Shown here: positions 16,254 through 24,622 of the stretch, in pieces | Numbering within the stretch: the first letter of the stretch is position 1 | How the letters are laid out: each line of letters begins with the position of its first letter | NCBI GenBank assembly: GCA_048264105.1 | Contig: JBLXDJ010000001.1 | Span: forward strand, 310,001-374,000 | DNA length: 64,000 nt | Direction of reading: 5' to 3' | Origin: Oceanospirillum sp048264105 | GTDB taxonomy: Bacteria; Pseudomonadota; Gammaproteobacteria; Pseudomonadales; Halomonadaceae | Translations under genes and position numbers: made by a program | The notes under the pieces: generated by a model | The model's database searches: none | The model's input: the letters and a program-made list of their open reading frames with translations, nothing else | Told to the model about the DNA's origin: nothing

Positions 16254-17534
16254 TTAAGCGTGCTCAGCGATCATCTTAGCCAGGATATCCAGACCTTCGT
16301 TCAGCACTTCGTCGCTCATAGTCAGAGCAGGCAGGAAGCGGATAACGTTAGCGCGGATACCGCAAGACAGCAGAATCAGACCGTGCTTAGGAGCAGCAGC
16401 AACCAGAGCTTTAGTCAGCTCAGGGTTTGGCTGGTCGATGTCGCCGTTCTGGATCAGTTCCATTGCGATCATAGAACCCAGGTTACGTACGTTACCAATG
16501 ATCTGAGAGTGCTCTTCTTTCAGTGCGTTCAGACGTTGGTTCATCTGCTCACCGATCGCTACAGCGCGCTCCATCAGTTTCTCTTCTTCGATCACTTCCA
16601 GAACTGCCAGAGCAGCTGCACAAGCGATTGGAGAACCCGCGTAAGTACCACCCAGACCACCAGCAGGTGCAGAGTCCATAACCTCAGCTTTACCAACAAC
16701 AGCAGACAGTGGGAAACCACCAGCGATACCTTTCGCCATCGTCATCAGGTCAGGTTCAATACCAGCGTGCTCGATAGCGAACATCTTACCGGTACGACCG
16801 AAACCGTTCTGGATCTCGTCAGCGATCAGCATGATGCCGTTCTCGTCACAGATCTTACGCAGTTCCTGCAGGAATGCAGCAGGAGCCTGGTAGAAACCAC
16901 CTTCACCCTGTACAGGCTCGATGATGATAGCCGCAACCTGAGACGCTTCGATGTCGCAAGTGAACAGCATTTTCAGAGCTTTCAGAGAGTCTTCGATGCT
17001 TACGCCGTGCAGTTCGTTCGGGTAAGGAGCGTGGTAAACGCTAGCCGGGAACGGGCCGAAAGCCGCTTTGTAAGGAACAACTTTACCGGTCAGTGCCATA
17101 GTCATGTTAGTACGACCGTGGAAGCCACCGTTGAATGCGATTACGCCAGGACGACCGGTGTGAGCGCGTGCGATTTTCACACAGTTCTCAACCGCTTCAG
17201 CACCTGTAGTTACATACATTGCTTTCTTGTCGCCAGAGATAGGAGCGATCTCAACCAGCTTCTCAGCCAGTTCAACAGCAGGCTCGTAAGGCGTTACAGT
17301 GATGCAGGTGTGAGTCAGCTTTTCAGTCTGAGCTTTAACCGCGTCGATCACTTTAGGGTGGCAGTGACCGGTGTTCAGTACTGCGATACCTGCTGCGAAA
17401 TCGATGTAGCGGTTGCCTTCAACATCCCACATTTCAGCGTTTTTAGCGCGGTCGATGAAAACCGGTGCCAGGTTGCCCTGACCTGCTGCGAAAACCTTGT
17501 TCTTACGTTCCTGCAAAGATGCATTCGTTGACAT
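16254..17534 (-). CDS. gabT: 4-aminobutyrate aminotransferase
   Basis: A 426-residue PLP-dependent class III aminotransferase. It moves the amino group of GABA to 2-oxoglutarate, giving succinate semialdehyde and glutamate. The PLP lysine is K268 in MAKGIAGGFP, the same number as in E. coli GabT, and the PLP-contacting Asp is in LIADEIQNGFGRTG (236-249). The start is the ATG at 17534 (MSTNASLQER), preceded by GGAG; the frame extends 15 codons upstream without support. It lies 97 bp after gabD on the same strand and is followed by a terminator, so gabDT is an operon. Confidence 0.95.
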   Translation of the reverse strand: MSTNASLQERKNKVFAAGQGNLAPVFIDRAKNAEMWDVEGNRYIDFAAGIAVLNTGHCHPKVIDAVKAQTEKLTHTCITVTPYEPAVELAEKLVEIAPISGDKKAMYVTTGAEAVENCVKIARAHTGRPGVIAFNGGFHGRTNMTMALTGKVVPYKAAFGPFPASVYHAPYPNELHGVSIEDSLKALKMLFTCDIEASQVAAIIIEPVQGEGGFYQAPAAFLQELRKICDENGIMLIADEIQNGFGRTGKMFAIEHAGIEPDLMTMAKGIAGGFPLSAVVGKAEVMDSAPAGGLGGTYAGSPIACAAALAVLEVIEEEKLMERAVAIGEQMNQRLNALKEEHSQIIGNVRNLGSMIAMELIQNGDIDQPNPELTKALVAAAPKHGLILLSCGIRANVIRFLPALTMSDEVLNEGLDILAKMIAEHA

Positions 17535-17631
17535 GTAACTAACTCCACAAATAAAGGCCTGCCTTGGCAGGCCACACACAAAAAGGGACGCAGGTGCTCA
17601 CAGCGGAGCACCCGAAACTGAAAGGGGGTTC

Positions 17632-19095
17632 TTAGCGAATGCCACCCAGCAGCATGTATTTGATTTCCAGGTATTCTTCCAGACCGTACTTGGAACCTTC
17701 ACGGCCGGTACCGGACTCTTTAACACCACCGAAAGGTGCAACTTCGGTAGACAGGATGCCGTCGTTAACAGCAACCATGCCGTACTCCAGACCTTCGGAA
17801 ACGCGCCAGATGCGGCTCATAGTTTCTGAGTAGAAGTAAGCCGCCAGACCGAATGGCGTGTTGTTAGCAATTTCGATCGCTTCTTCTTCAGTCTCGAAAC
17901 GAACGATAGGTGCTACAGGACCAAAGATCTCCTGAGTGAATACCGGCATTTCCTGAGTCACGTTAGACAGGATAGTCGGGGTGTAGAACAGCTCACCGTG
18001 TGCGTGACGCTCACCACCGGTCAGGATTTTAGCGCCCTGCTCAACAGAGGCTTTAACCAGAGTGTCTACTTTGTCGATAGCGGCTTTGTTGATCAGAGGA
18101 CCTACTTCAACGCCCGGCGTGGTGCCGTTACCGATCTGCATCTCTTCAACGCGCTTAGCCAGCTTCTCAGCGAACTCGTCATGTACACCAGCCTGAACCA
18201 GCAGACGGTTAGCACATACACAGGTCTGACCTGCGTTACGGTATTTGGAAGCGATTGCGCCTTCTACAGCAGCGTCGATATCGGCATCGTCAAATACGAT
18301 GAACGGAGCGTTGCCGCCCAGTTCCATAGAGGTTTTCTTAACGGTGTCTGCACACTGCTTCATCAGCAGTTTGCCAACCGGAGTAGAACCGGTGAAGCTC
18401 AGCTTACGAACGATAGGGCTGGAGGTCAGCTCACCACCGATAGCGGCAGCGTTAACACCAGGAACTACGTTCAGAACACCTGCCGGTACGCCAGCGCGGT
18501 GTGCCAGTTCAGCCATAGCCAGTGCACAGAAAGGCGTTTCTTCAGATGGCTTGATCACGATAGTACAACCCGCTGCCAGTGCAGGAGCGGCTTTACGGGT
18601 GATCATGGCAACCGGGAAGTTCCAAGGCGTGATAGCCGCAACAACACCGATAGGCTGTTTAACGGTCAGGATGCGCTTGTCAGCAGCGTGAGTCGGGATA
18701 ACGTCACCGTAAGCACGACGGCCTTCTTCAGCAAACCATTCGATGAAGGAAGCACCGTACATCACTTCGCCCATCGCTTCTTTCAGAGGCTTACCCTGTT
18801 CGATAGTCATCAGAAGACCCAGGTCTTCTTTGGCTTCAACCATCAGGTCGAACCATTTTTTCAGGATAACAGCACGCTCTTTAGCGGTTTTTGCTTTCCA
18901 CTCAACCATCGCCTTGTCAGCCGCTTCAATCGCCTGACGGGTTTCTTCTGCGCCCAGGTCAGCAACATCTTCAATGTGCAGGCCAGTAGCCGGGTTTTTA
19001 ACTGCGAAGGTTTTGCCGCTCTGCGCGTTAACCCATTCGCCGTTGATGTAAGCCTGTGTCTTAAGTAGCTGCGGATCTTTTAATTTTAATAACAT
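17632..19095 (-). CDS. gabD: succinate-semialdehyde dehydrogenase (NADP+)
   Basis: A 487-residue aldehyde dehydrogenase that oxidises succinate semialdehyde to succinate, completing GABA breakdown with GabT. Family marks are ITPWNFPVAMITRK, the cofactor segment FTGSTPVGKLLM, the catalytic Glu in MELGGNAP and the nucleophile in GQTCVCANR. The start at 19095 (MLLKLKDPQLLK) aligns with E. coli GabD and has TTGGAG before it; the longer frame of 517 codons is not supported. First gene of gabDT. The promoter region (19096-19362) holds a motif shared with the chemoreceptor promoter. Confidence 0.95.
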   Translation of the reverse strand: MLLKLKDPQLLKTQAYINGEWVNAQSGKTFAVKNPATGLHIEDVADLGAEETRQAIEAADKAMVEWKAKTAKERAVILKKWFDLMVEAKEDLGLLMTIEQGKPLKEAMGEVMYGASFIEWFAEEGRRAYGDVIPTHAADKRILTVKQPIGVVAAITPWNFPVAMITRKAAPALAAGCTIVIKPSEETPFCALAMAELAHRAGVPAGVLNVVPGVNAAAIGGELTSSPIVRKLSFTGSTPVGKLLMKQCADTVKKTSMELGGNAPFIVFDDADIDAAVEGAIASKYRNAGQTCVCANRLLVQAGVHDEFAEKLAKRVEEMQIGNGTTPGVEVGPLINKAAIDKVDTLVKASVEQGAKILTGGERHAHGELFYTPTILSNVTQEMPVFTQEIFGPVAPIVRFETEEEAIEIANNTPFGLAAYFYSETMSRIWRVSEGLEYGMVAVNDGILSTEVAPFGGVKESGTGREGSKYGLEEYLEIKYMLLGGIR

Positions 19096-19362
19096 GGTTT
19101 GCTCCAACTTCCTGGCACAAAAAGCAAGTAATTCGCCGGCAGGGCTGTTCATCAGGGCATGGTCGCCCATGACAAGTGCTGCCAAGGTATGTGCATCTTA
19201 GTTAAGGGTCTGGTTTTAAAAAATGAGTAACAATCAACGCATAGTTTGGTTAAGGCTGAACAAATGTTTTTAAAAACGATATGTCCTGGGTCAACCTTAT
19301 CCCTGTGATCGCGCTGCAGCCTTTTATATAGAAGGGCGTGCAGCGCATCTGCTGTTAACGGT

Positions 19363-21243
19363 TTACACAGTAAAGGCTTCTGTCAGTTTTTCCAGCTGTT
19401 CGGCCCGCTCGTAGGTGGCGCGGGTGTTGTCGGAAATCTGGCGGTTAGCCTGATTGTTGTTCTTGATCTCGCTGGCGATGCTGTCCATGTTCTGCGCCAT
19501 ATCACCTGTGGTGAGGGCGACTTCACGGATCGCCTGCTCAATGGAGGTGGCCTGTTCGGCGGCTTCTGAGGTTTGCTGTTCGATCCTGCGGATGGCGGTT
19601 TCCGCTTTTTCACTCAGCTGGCGGCCATTTTCCACTTCGCTGCGGCTCTGGTTGATCGCTTCAACCACCTCTTTTGTACCTTTCTGAATGCGCTCAATCT
19701 TCTCGGTGATGCTGGCGGTGGCGTTAACGGTCTGTTCCGCCAGTGTGCGTACTTCATCGGCGACCACGGCAAAACCACGACCGGCTTCACCGGCGCGGGC
19801 GGCTTCAATAGCGGCGTTAAGAGCCAGCAGGTTGGTCTGTTCGGCAACACCCTGAATCAGTTCGATGACGGTATCGATCTCTTTCGATTGCTCGCCTAAC
19901 TGTTCAACGGAGTGGCTGGTACTTTCAAAGGCCGCTGCAACGGATTGCAGGGATTCCAGCGCCTGAGAGATCACCTGTGCGCCATCCTGTGCCGAGTCAT
20001 GGGCACCCTGAGTCGCGGAGCTGACCTGTTGACCGCTCTGGGCGATCTGTTCGGTGGTCACGCTGATCTCTTCTGTTGCTGCGACCAGTGAGGTACTGCG
20101 CTGACTGATGTTCTCGCTGCTTTGCTGAATGTTCTGCTGCGAGTGATCGGTCTCATCGGAGATCTGTTTCAGGCTGTGGGTGCTGGTTTTGATATGGCTG
20201 ACCAGATCGTGAATCTGGCTGCACATGGTATTGGTGGCATCCGCCAGCTGATTAAACTCATCGCTGGGGTTAGAGCCTTTGGCCATACGGGTGGTCAGGT
20301 CACCGGAGGCGATCTGATTCAGTGCGTTCAGCGCCCGCTGCATATTGCGGGAGATAGAGGTCGCCACAGAACCGATAATCAGCACGGCGATGGTAACCAG
20401 AACCAGACTGCCGATGATCAGCGAGTTACGGGCGCTGTCACGGGTTTGCTGTACATTCTGCTGGGCTTCTTCTGCCAGAACATCAACCAGTCGGTGTGTG
20501 GCCTGCTGAATCTGTTCGTTCAGCTGTTGGCGCAGACCATCCAGTTTGCTTTCATCTTCGGCATGTTTCAGCTTAACCGAGGCCATCGCCAGAAAGGCGG
20601 TTTCGTAGCGGTCAGCATCTTCGGCGAACATATCTTCAAAGTTGAAGGCGCGCATATCGCTGCGCAGCTTTTCGATCAGATCCATCACCGCCTGCTGATG
20701 TGCCTGATCGGAAACGATCAGGAAGTCTTTCTCGGCGTTGCGGATCTCTTTAAAGGTGCTGGAGAAGCTGTCCAGAATGCCCAGTTTTTCAACCACTTCG
20801 TTAGCGGTGGTATCCAGCTTTTTAATCAGCCCCTGTTCACCTTCAAGCTGCAGGCTCAGGCCGATACTGTCATCCAGTGTTTTCAGGTAGTCCGGCATCA
20901 GGTTGAGGATTTCACCCAGCTGGGCGCGGGCAGCGTTATCCGCCAGATTGTCCCGTGCCTGAGACAGGGGAGCCTGATAATTGTCTTTTAGCTGGTTGAT
21001 CGACCGGGTGGCCTGAGCCAGCGCCTGTGGGTCCGGTTGCTCTTTCAGCTTTTCCAGAATCAGCAGTCGGGATTGCAGCTGGCTGATCTCGGTACTGGCC
21101 TGATTGATCTGGTTTTGCTCGGTAGAGGCATCGTTCATGGTGCCCAGTACGGAAATACTGTAGAGACCCATAATGGCAAAGCCGACGATAATGACGGCTA
21201 CGATAAGGATCAGCTTCTGTCGTAGCGAGAAGTTGATGTTCAT
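19363..21243 (-). CDS. methyl-accepting chemotaxis protein with helical periplasmic sensor
   Basis: A 626-residue inner-membrane chemoreceptor. The first membrane segment is at about 11-32. The periplasmic part (about 35-272) is helical with the RNAEKDFLI segment typical of HBM (helical bimodular) sensors, which bind small organic acids or amines. The second segment (about 273-293) leads to a HAMP domain (about 294-350) and a signalling domain with the highly conserved tip EQTNLLALNAAIEAARAGE (about 462-485). It lies next to gabDT and the TRAP genes, so its ligand may be one of their substrates. Confidence 0.9.
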   Translation of the reverse strand: MNINFSLRQKLILIVAVIIVGFAIMGLYSISVLGTMNDASTEQNQINQASTEISQLQSRLLILEKLKEQPDPQALAQATRSINQLKDNYQAPLSQARDNLADNAARAQLGEILNLMPDYLKTLDDSIGLSLQLEGEQGLIKKLDTTANEVVEKLGILDSFSSTFKEIRNAEKDFLIVSDQAHQQAVMDLIEKLRSDMRAFNFEDMFAEDADRYETAFLAMASVKLKHAEDESKLDGLRQQLNEQIQQATHRLVDVLAEEAQQNVQQTRDSARNSLIIGSLVLVTIAVLIIGSVATSISRNMQRALNALNQIASGDLTTRMAKGSNPSDEFNQLADATNTMCSQIHDLVSHIKTSTHSLKQISDETDHSQQNIQQSSENISQRSTSLVAATEEISVTTEQIAQSGQQVSSATQGAHDSAQDGAQVISQALESLQSVAAAFESTSHSVEQLGEQSKEIDTVIELIQGVAEQTNLLALNAAIEAARAGEAGRGFAVVADEVRTLAEQTVNATASITEKIERIQKGTKEVVEAINQSRSEVENGRQLSEKAETAIRRIEQQTSEAAEQATSIEQAIREVALTTGDMAQNMDSIASEIKNNNQANRQISDNTRATYERAEQLEKLTEAFTV

Positions 21244-21575
21244 CCTGTTCTACTCCTGGTTTTTATATGAACTCTTGCTCCGTCAGAGGCTGAGGAGGGG
21301 AGTTTCTTTTCTGGTCTGGGGTGTTTTTTTATTAGTACTTGAGGCTGTGCGGGATGCTGCTTTTGCTTAAAGCGTCATCCGGGGCATTTCTTCGCGACTT
21401 TAGGGCTTAGGCTTTGGTCTAACAATCGAGGGTCGCCAATGTTTAGTTTGGTTTTTCTGAAACAATACCTCTGACGGGGTATTCGCTGAGCCACAAAAAA
21501 GTGTGCTCTCAGATCCTGTTTCAGATGTTGATCCGGCTTCAAAACAGGGTGTTAAGCCCTCGGGCTCCTGACGTA
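21244..21575. other. intergenic region upstream of the chemoreceptor
   Basis: 332 bp with the chemoreceptor promoter. It contains AACAATC (21421-21427) and TAGTTTGGTT (21444-21453), the same pair of words found before gabD at 19229 and 19242. A weak hairpin (AGCCC/GGGCT near 21558-21570) may end the LysR transcript. No gene was seen. Confidence 0.45.
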
Positions 21576-22514
21576 TCAATAGGGCGGGATTTCGGTTGAA
21601 TTGCCAAAATACTGATAGATGGTTTCCAGAAACAGTGTCTTCGCCCGGTTCGGTTTTTTCACCTGCTTATAAACCACCGCCGCGCCGAGGGTGAAATGCT
21701 TATGTTGCTGGGCGATCGCTTTCAGGTCGCCCTTTTCCACATAGGGGCGTGCCACCTCTTCCGGCAGGAAGCAGATAAATTCGCCGGTCAGGGCGAGGGC
21801 GATACGGGATTCATAATGGTAGGAGCTACCCGCCAGATTCATCTCACTCAGCTGATGATAGATCTCTTCGTGGGGTTGCAGTCCAGCATGAACCAGCTTG
21901 GCGCCGCAGATCATCTCATTGCTGATCTCATCTTCCGGCAGGGAATAGAAGGGATGATCCTTGGCGCAATAAAGGTAGTTGTTGTCGGTAAACAGGTGGA
22001 TGTAGTTCAGCCCCTGTAGTTTGCGGTGGTAGGGGATAAAGGCGATATCCAGATCACCGTTCAGTACCTGTCGCTCCATATCCCGCATGTGCTCCACTTC
22101 AAAGCTCAGCGTCACCTTGGGGGCTGCCTTGCAGTACTCCCGCATCACCTCGGGGATACGGCAACGCTCATCGGTACTGTAGGTGTCGCTCAGGGCGATA
22201 CGCAACTGCCCTGCGGGGCTTTCACCCAGATTGTTCAGGGTGCTGCGGAACTGATCCAGCTGTGCCAGCAGCTGTTTGCTCTCTTCATAAACCACGGCAC
22301 CTTCATCGGTCAGCAGAAAACCACCCCGGCCTCGCTTACACAGGGACATGCCCAGTCGGGATTCCAGACTGGCGATATGGTTGCTGACCGTTGGCCTGCT
22401 GATGTTCAGCTCTGCCGCAGCCGAGGTGAAGCCACCGCTTTCCACCACAGTCTTAAAGAGTTTGAGCTGTTTCAGTTCGTAATCACTGATCTGACCCAGA
22501 GACGGTTTTTTCAT
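21576..22514 (-). CDS. LysR-family regulator, likely of the TRAP transporter
   Basis: A 312-residue LysR-type regulator. The start is the ATG at 22514 (MKKPSLGQISDYELKQLKLF), which has a GAGG site and aligns with the paralogue at 12640. The winged helix-turn-helix is at about 12-75 (SAAAELNISRPTVSNHIASL). The effector domain follows, with CHRKLQ-like PYHRKLQGLNYIH shared with the paralogue. It is divergent from dctP with 285 bp between them, the usual layout for a regulator of a TRAP uptake operon. Confidence 0.9.
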   Translation of the reverse strand: MKKPSLGQISDYELKQLKLFKTVVESGGFTSAAAELNISRPTVSNHIASLESRLGMSLCKRGRGGFLLTDEGAVVYEESKQLLAQLDQFRSTLNNLGESPAGQLRIALSDTYSTDERCRIPEVMREYCKAAPKVTLSFEVEHMRDMERQVLNGDLDIAFIPYHRKLQGLNYIHLFTDNNYLYCAKDHPFYSLPEDEISNEMICGAKLVHAGLQPHEEIYHQLSEMNLAGSSYHYESRIALALTGEFICFLPEEVARPYVEKGDLKAIAQQHKHFTLGAAVVYKQVKKPNRAKTLFLETIYQYFGNSTEIPPY

Positions 22515-22799
22515 CGGTGGCCTCGTTGTTGGTTGCCTGCAACCCATGGCAATTCAGGCGCTTGCGGTCTGACAGACCTTGGAAGTGGGCTATCAGCTTT
22601 TGGTCAAAGGTTCCCCTGTTAAGGGTAGCAATAGACCAACCTTAGCAGGCTTTATGGCGCTGTTGCGTAAAAAAAGTCAAACCTTTGGGTGGAAAGCAGT
22701 TGGTTTAATCGCTTATTGGCTTTTGTGATGATCTGCCGGCGCAAGGGGTAAGCCGAAAAGGCTACTTAATAAAAAACTATAAAAGATCAGGTGAGACAT

Positions 22800-23840
22800 A
22801 TGTTCACTAGAAAAACTATGTTCGGAACATTAGGTCGTTATAAAAAGAAAATTTCTGCAACGGCACTGGCATTGGCTCTGGGAGCGACGGGCGTTACTCA
22901 GGCTTCTGCCGCAGAGCACAACTGGCGCTTCAGCAATCTGTACAGCCGTGGCACTGCTTTCGGTGAAGTGTACGAAAGCATGGCGAAAAATATCGAGAAA
23001 GAGTCCGGTGGCCGCATCAAGGTTCAGGTGCTGTACTCCGGCGAAGGCGTGGGCACCAGCGGTCTGCTGGGTGCGGTTAAATCCGGCCTGATCACCATGG
23101 GTGCACCTTTCCAGTCGATGCATGCCGGTGAACTGCCAGCGGGTGTGGTTGAGATCGGTCTGCCGGGCGGTACTGACGATCCTAAAGAGCTGCAGTCTCT
23201 GTTCCGCGAGAAAGGCTTTGGCGATGTGCTGAAGAAAGCCTACGGTTCTCAGGGTATGGTTTGGCTGGAACCCTACATCCAGCCACCGGTTTATATTCTG
23301 ACGAAAAAACCGATCAACTCGGTTGAAGATTTCAAAGGCCTTAAGATACGTGCGCCGGGTGCATACGGTAAGTTCCTGCGTAATCTGGGTGCGTCTCCGG
23401 TATCCCTTGCCTGGAGCGAGATCTACACCTCTCTGGCAACCGGCGTTATTGACGGTTCTATCGGTTCCAACATGATCGACCACCGCGATGGTAACCATGT
23501 TGAAGTGGCGAAATATATGTACCGTCTGCCGCTGGCGGGTGCTCAGGTACTGCCGATTGTAGTGAACCGCAATGCCTGGAAAAAACTGCCGGATGATCTG
23601 AAAGCCGCGGTTCGTAAGGCGACTGAGATTCATGCGGAAGACCAGCTGCGTTTGTCCCGTGAGTGGGAATCTGAAGCGGTGGCTGAGATGGAAGCTAAAG
23701 GCCTGAAATGGAGCCCTGAGCCAAGTGCTGCAGACAAGAAAGCATGGGCCGATGCCGGTGCCAGTCTGTGGGACGAGTACGCTGCTAAGGATAAGTACAG
23801 CAAACAGTTGATCGATATTCTTCGCAAAGAGCAGATGTAA
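22800..23840 (+). CDS. dctP: TRAP transporter solute-binding protein
   Basis: A 346-residue periplasmic binding protein of the DctP family that captures a carboxylate-type ligand for the TRAP permease. The signal peptide has a basic start (FTRKTMFGTLGRYKKKI), a hydrophobic core and a cut after ASA before AEHNWRF. Mature-part marks are RIKVQVLYSGEGVG, LKIRAPGAYGKFLRNLGASP with the ligand-binding Arg, and AWSEIYTSLATGVIDG. The ATG at 22800 is used because AGGTGAG lies before it. First gene of the dctPQM set; the exact substrate is unknown. Confidence 0.92.
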   Translation: MFTRKTMFGTLGRYKKKISATALALALGATGVTQASAAEHNWRFSNLYSRGTAFGEVYESMAKNIEKESGGRIKVQVLYSGEGVGTSGLLGAVKSGLITMGAPFQSMHAGELPAGVVEIGLPGGTDDPKELQSLFREKGFGDVLKKAYGSQGMVWLEPYIQPPVYILTKKPINSVEDFKGLKIRAPGAYGKFLRNLGASPVSLAWSEIYTSLATGVIDGSIGSNMIDHRDGNHVEVAKYMYRLPLAGAQVLPIVVNRNAWKKLPDDLKAAVRKATEIHAEDQLRLSREWESEAVAEMEAKGLKWSPEPSAADKKAWADAGASLWDEYAAKDKYSKQLIDILRKEQM

Positions 23841-23950
23841 GTCGGTTTAAGGCGTCATTCTCCGGGGCAAACGTCCTGAGAGATGGCGCTTTTTTAACTG
23901 ATTCATCATCCGGAGAGCGCCTTAGGGCGCTCTCTGTGCTCCGTTTTATT

Positions 23951-24059
23951 AGGTAAGCCGCTCTTTGGGTAAACCTTGTTTATCAGGTAAACCCTTTTTG
24001 ATCAGGTAAGCCTTTTTATAGGTAACCCTTTTTTATTAGGTAAGCCTTTTTATAGGTAA
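23951..24059 (+). repeat. seven-unit tandem repeat carrying AGGTAA, directly upstream of dctQ
   Basis: Units with AGGTAA start at 23951, 23985, 24004, 24020, 24038 and 24054, plus GGGTAA at 23967. Spacings are 16, 18, 19, 16, 18 and 16 bp. Most units continue with a CCTTTTT-like tract. The last unit is placed as the ribosome site of dctQ (ATG at 24065). A separate hairpin (GAGAGCGCC / GGCGCTCTC, 23913-23934) lies just before the array. Confidence 0.8.
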
Positions 24060-24064
24060 AAAAC

Positions 24065-24622
24065 ATGACTGCATTCCTCAGAAAGCTGTGCCTGCTGGTG
24101 GACCTGATTGTCCGTCTGTGTGGTAAAGCTGCAGCCTATCTGATGCCGCTTCTGGCATTTGTTGTCGCCTTCGAGGTGTTCTCCCGTTATGTGTTAAACA
24201 GCCCGACCATCTGGGCGTTTGACCTGTCACTGTTCCTTTTTGGCTACATTGCGGCTCTGGGTGGCGCTTATGCCCAGCAGCAGCGTGCACACATCAACGT
24301 GGATATTCTCTATTTCCGGGTCTCCAAAAAATCCCGTGCGGTGTTCAACCTCGTCTCCTGGGCACTGGGGATCTTTTTCCTGCTGCTGATCATTCAGATG
24401 TGCTTCGGTAAGTTTGAAGAGGCGATCGAATACGACTACCGCCGTCAGAGTGAGTGGGCACCTCCGATGTTCCACTTTTGGATCATGATGATGGTGGCTG
24501 CCGGTCTGTTTGTGGCGCAACTGGGGCGGGATATGCTGGCCGAGGTTTACTACCTGATCAAAGGCGAGCCCCTGATTGATGAAGATGATGGCGAAGAGCA
24601 GCAAACAGAGGCGGCGGAATAA
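24065..24622 (+). CDS. dctQ: TRAP transporter small permease
   Basis: A 185-residue inner-membrane protein of the DctQ family with four membrane segments: about 15-35 (AAYLMPLLAFVVAFEVF), 50-70, 95-115 (LGIFFLLLIIQMCF) and 135-155. The motif FEVFSRYVLNSP with a following Trp is typical. It partners DctM in the permease. Its stop codon overlaps the dctM start by one base, indicating translational coupling. Its own translation start lies behind an unusual array of AGGTAA repeats. Confidence 0.9.
   Translation: MTAFLRKLCLLVDLIVRLCGKAAAYLMPLLAFVVAFEVFSRYVLNSPTIWAFDLSLFLFGYIAALGGAYAQQQRAHINVDILYFRVSKKSRAVFNLVSWALGIFFLLLIIQMCFGKFEEAIEYDYRRQSEWAPPMFHFWIMMMVAAGLFVAQLGRDMLAEVYYLIKGEPLIDEDDGEEQQTEAAE

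Noticed and set aside
16260..17531. A 423-codon plus-strand open frame opposite gabT
   Set aside because: It is the antisense shadow of gabT: composition is skewed, no family features, no ribosome site, and gabT itself is certain.
18245..18691. Plus-strand frame inside gabD
   Set aside because: Antisense shadow of a clear aldehyde dehydrogenase gene.
23841..23895. Terminator between dctP and dctQ
   Set aside because: A T run follows GGCGC, but the arms around it pair poorly, so I could not support a hairpin of terminator quality.
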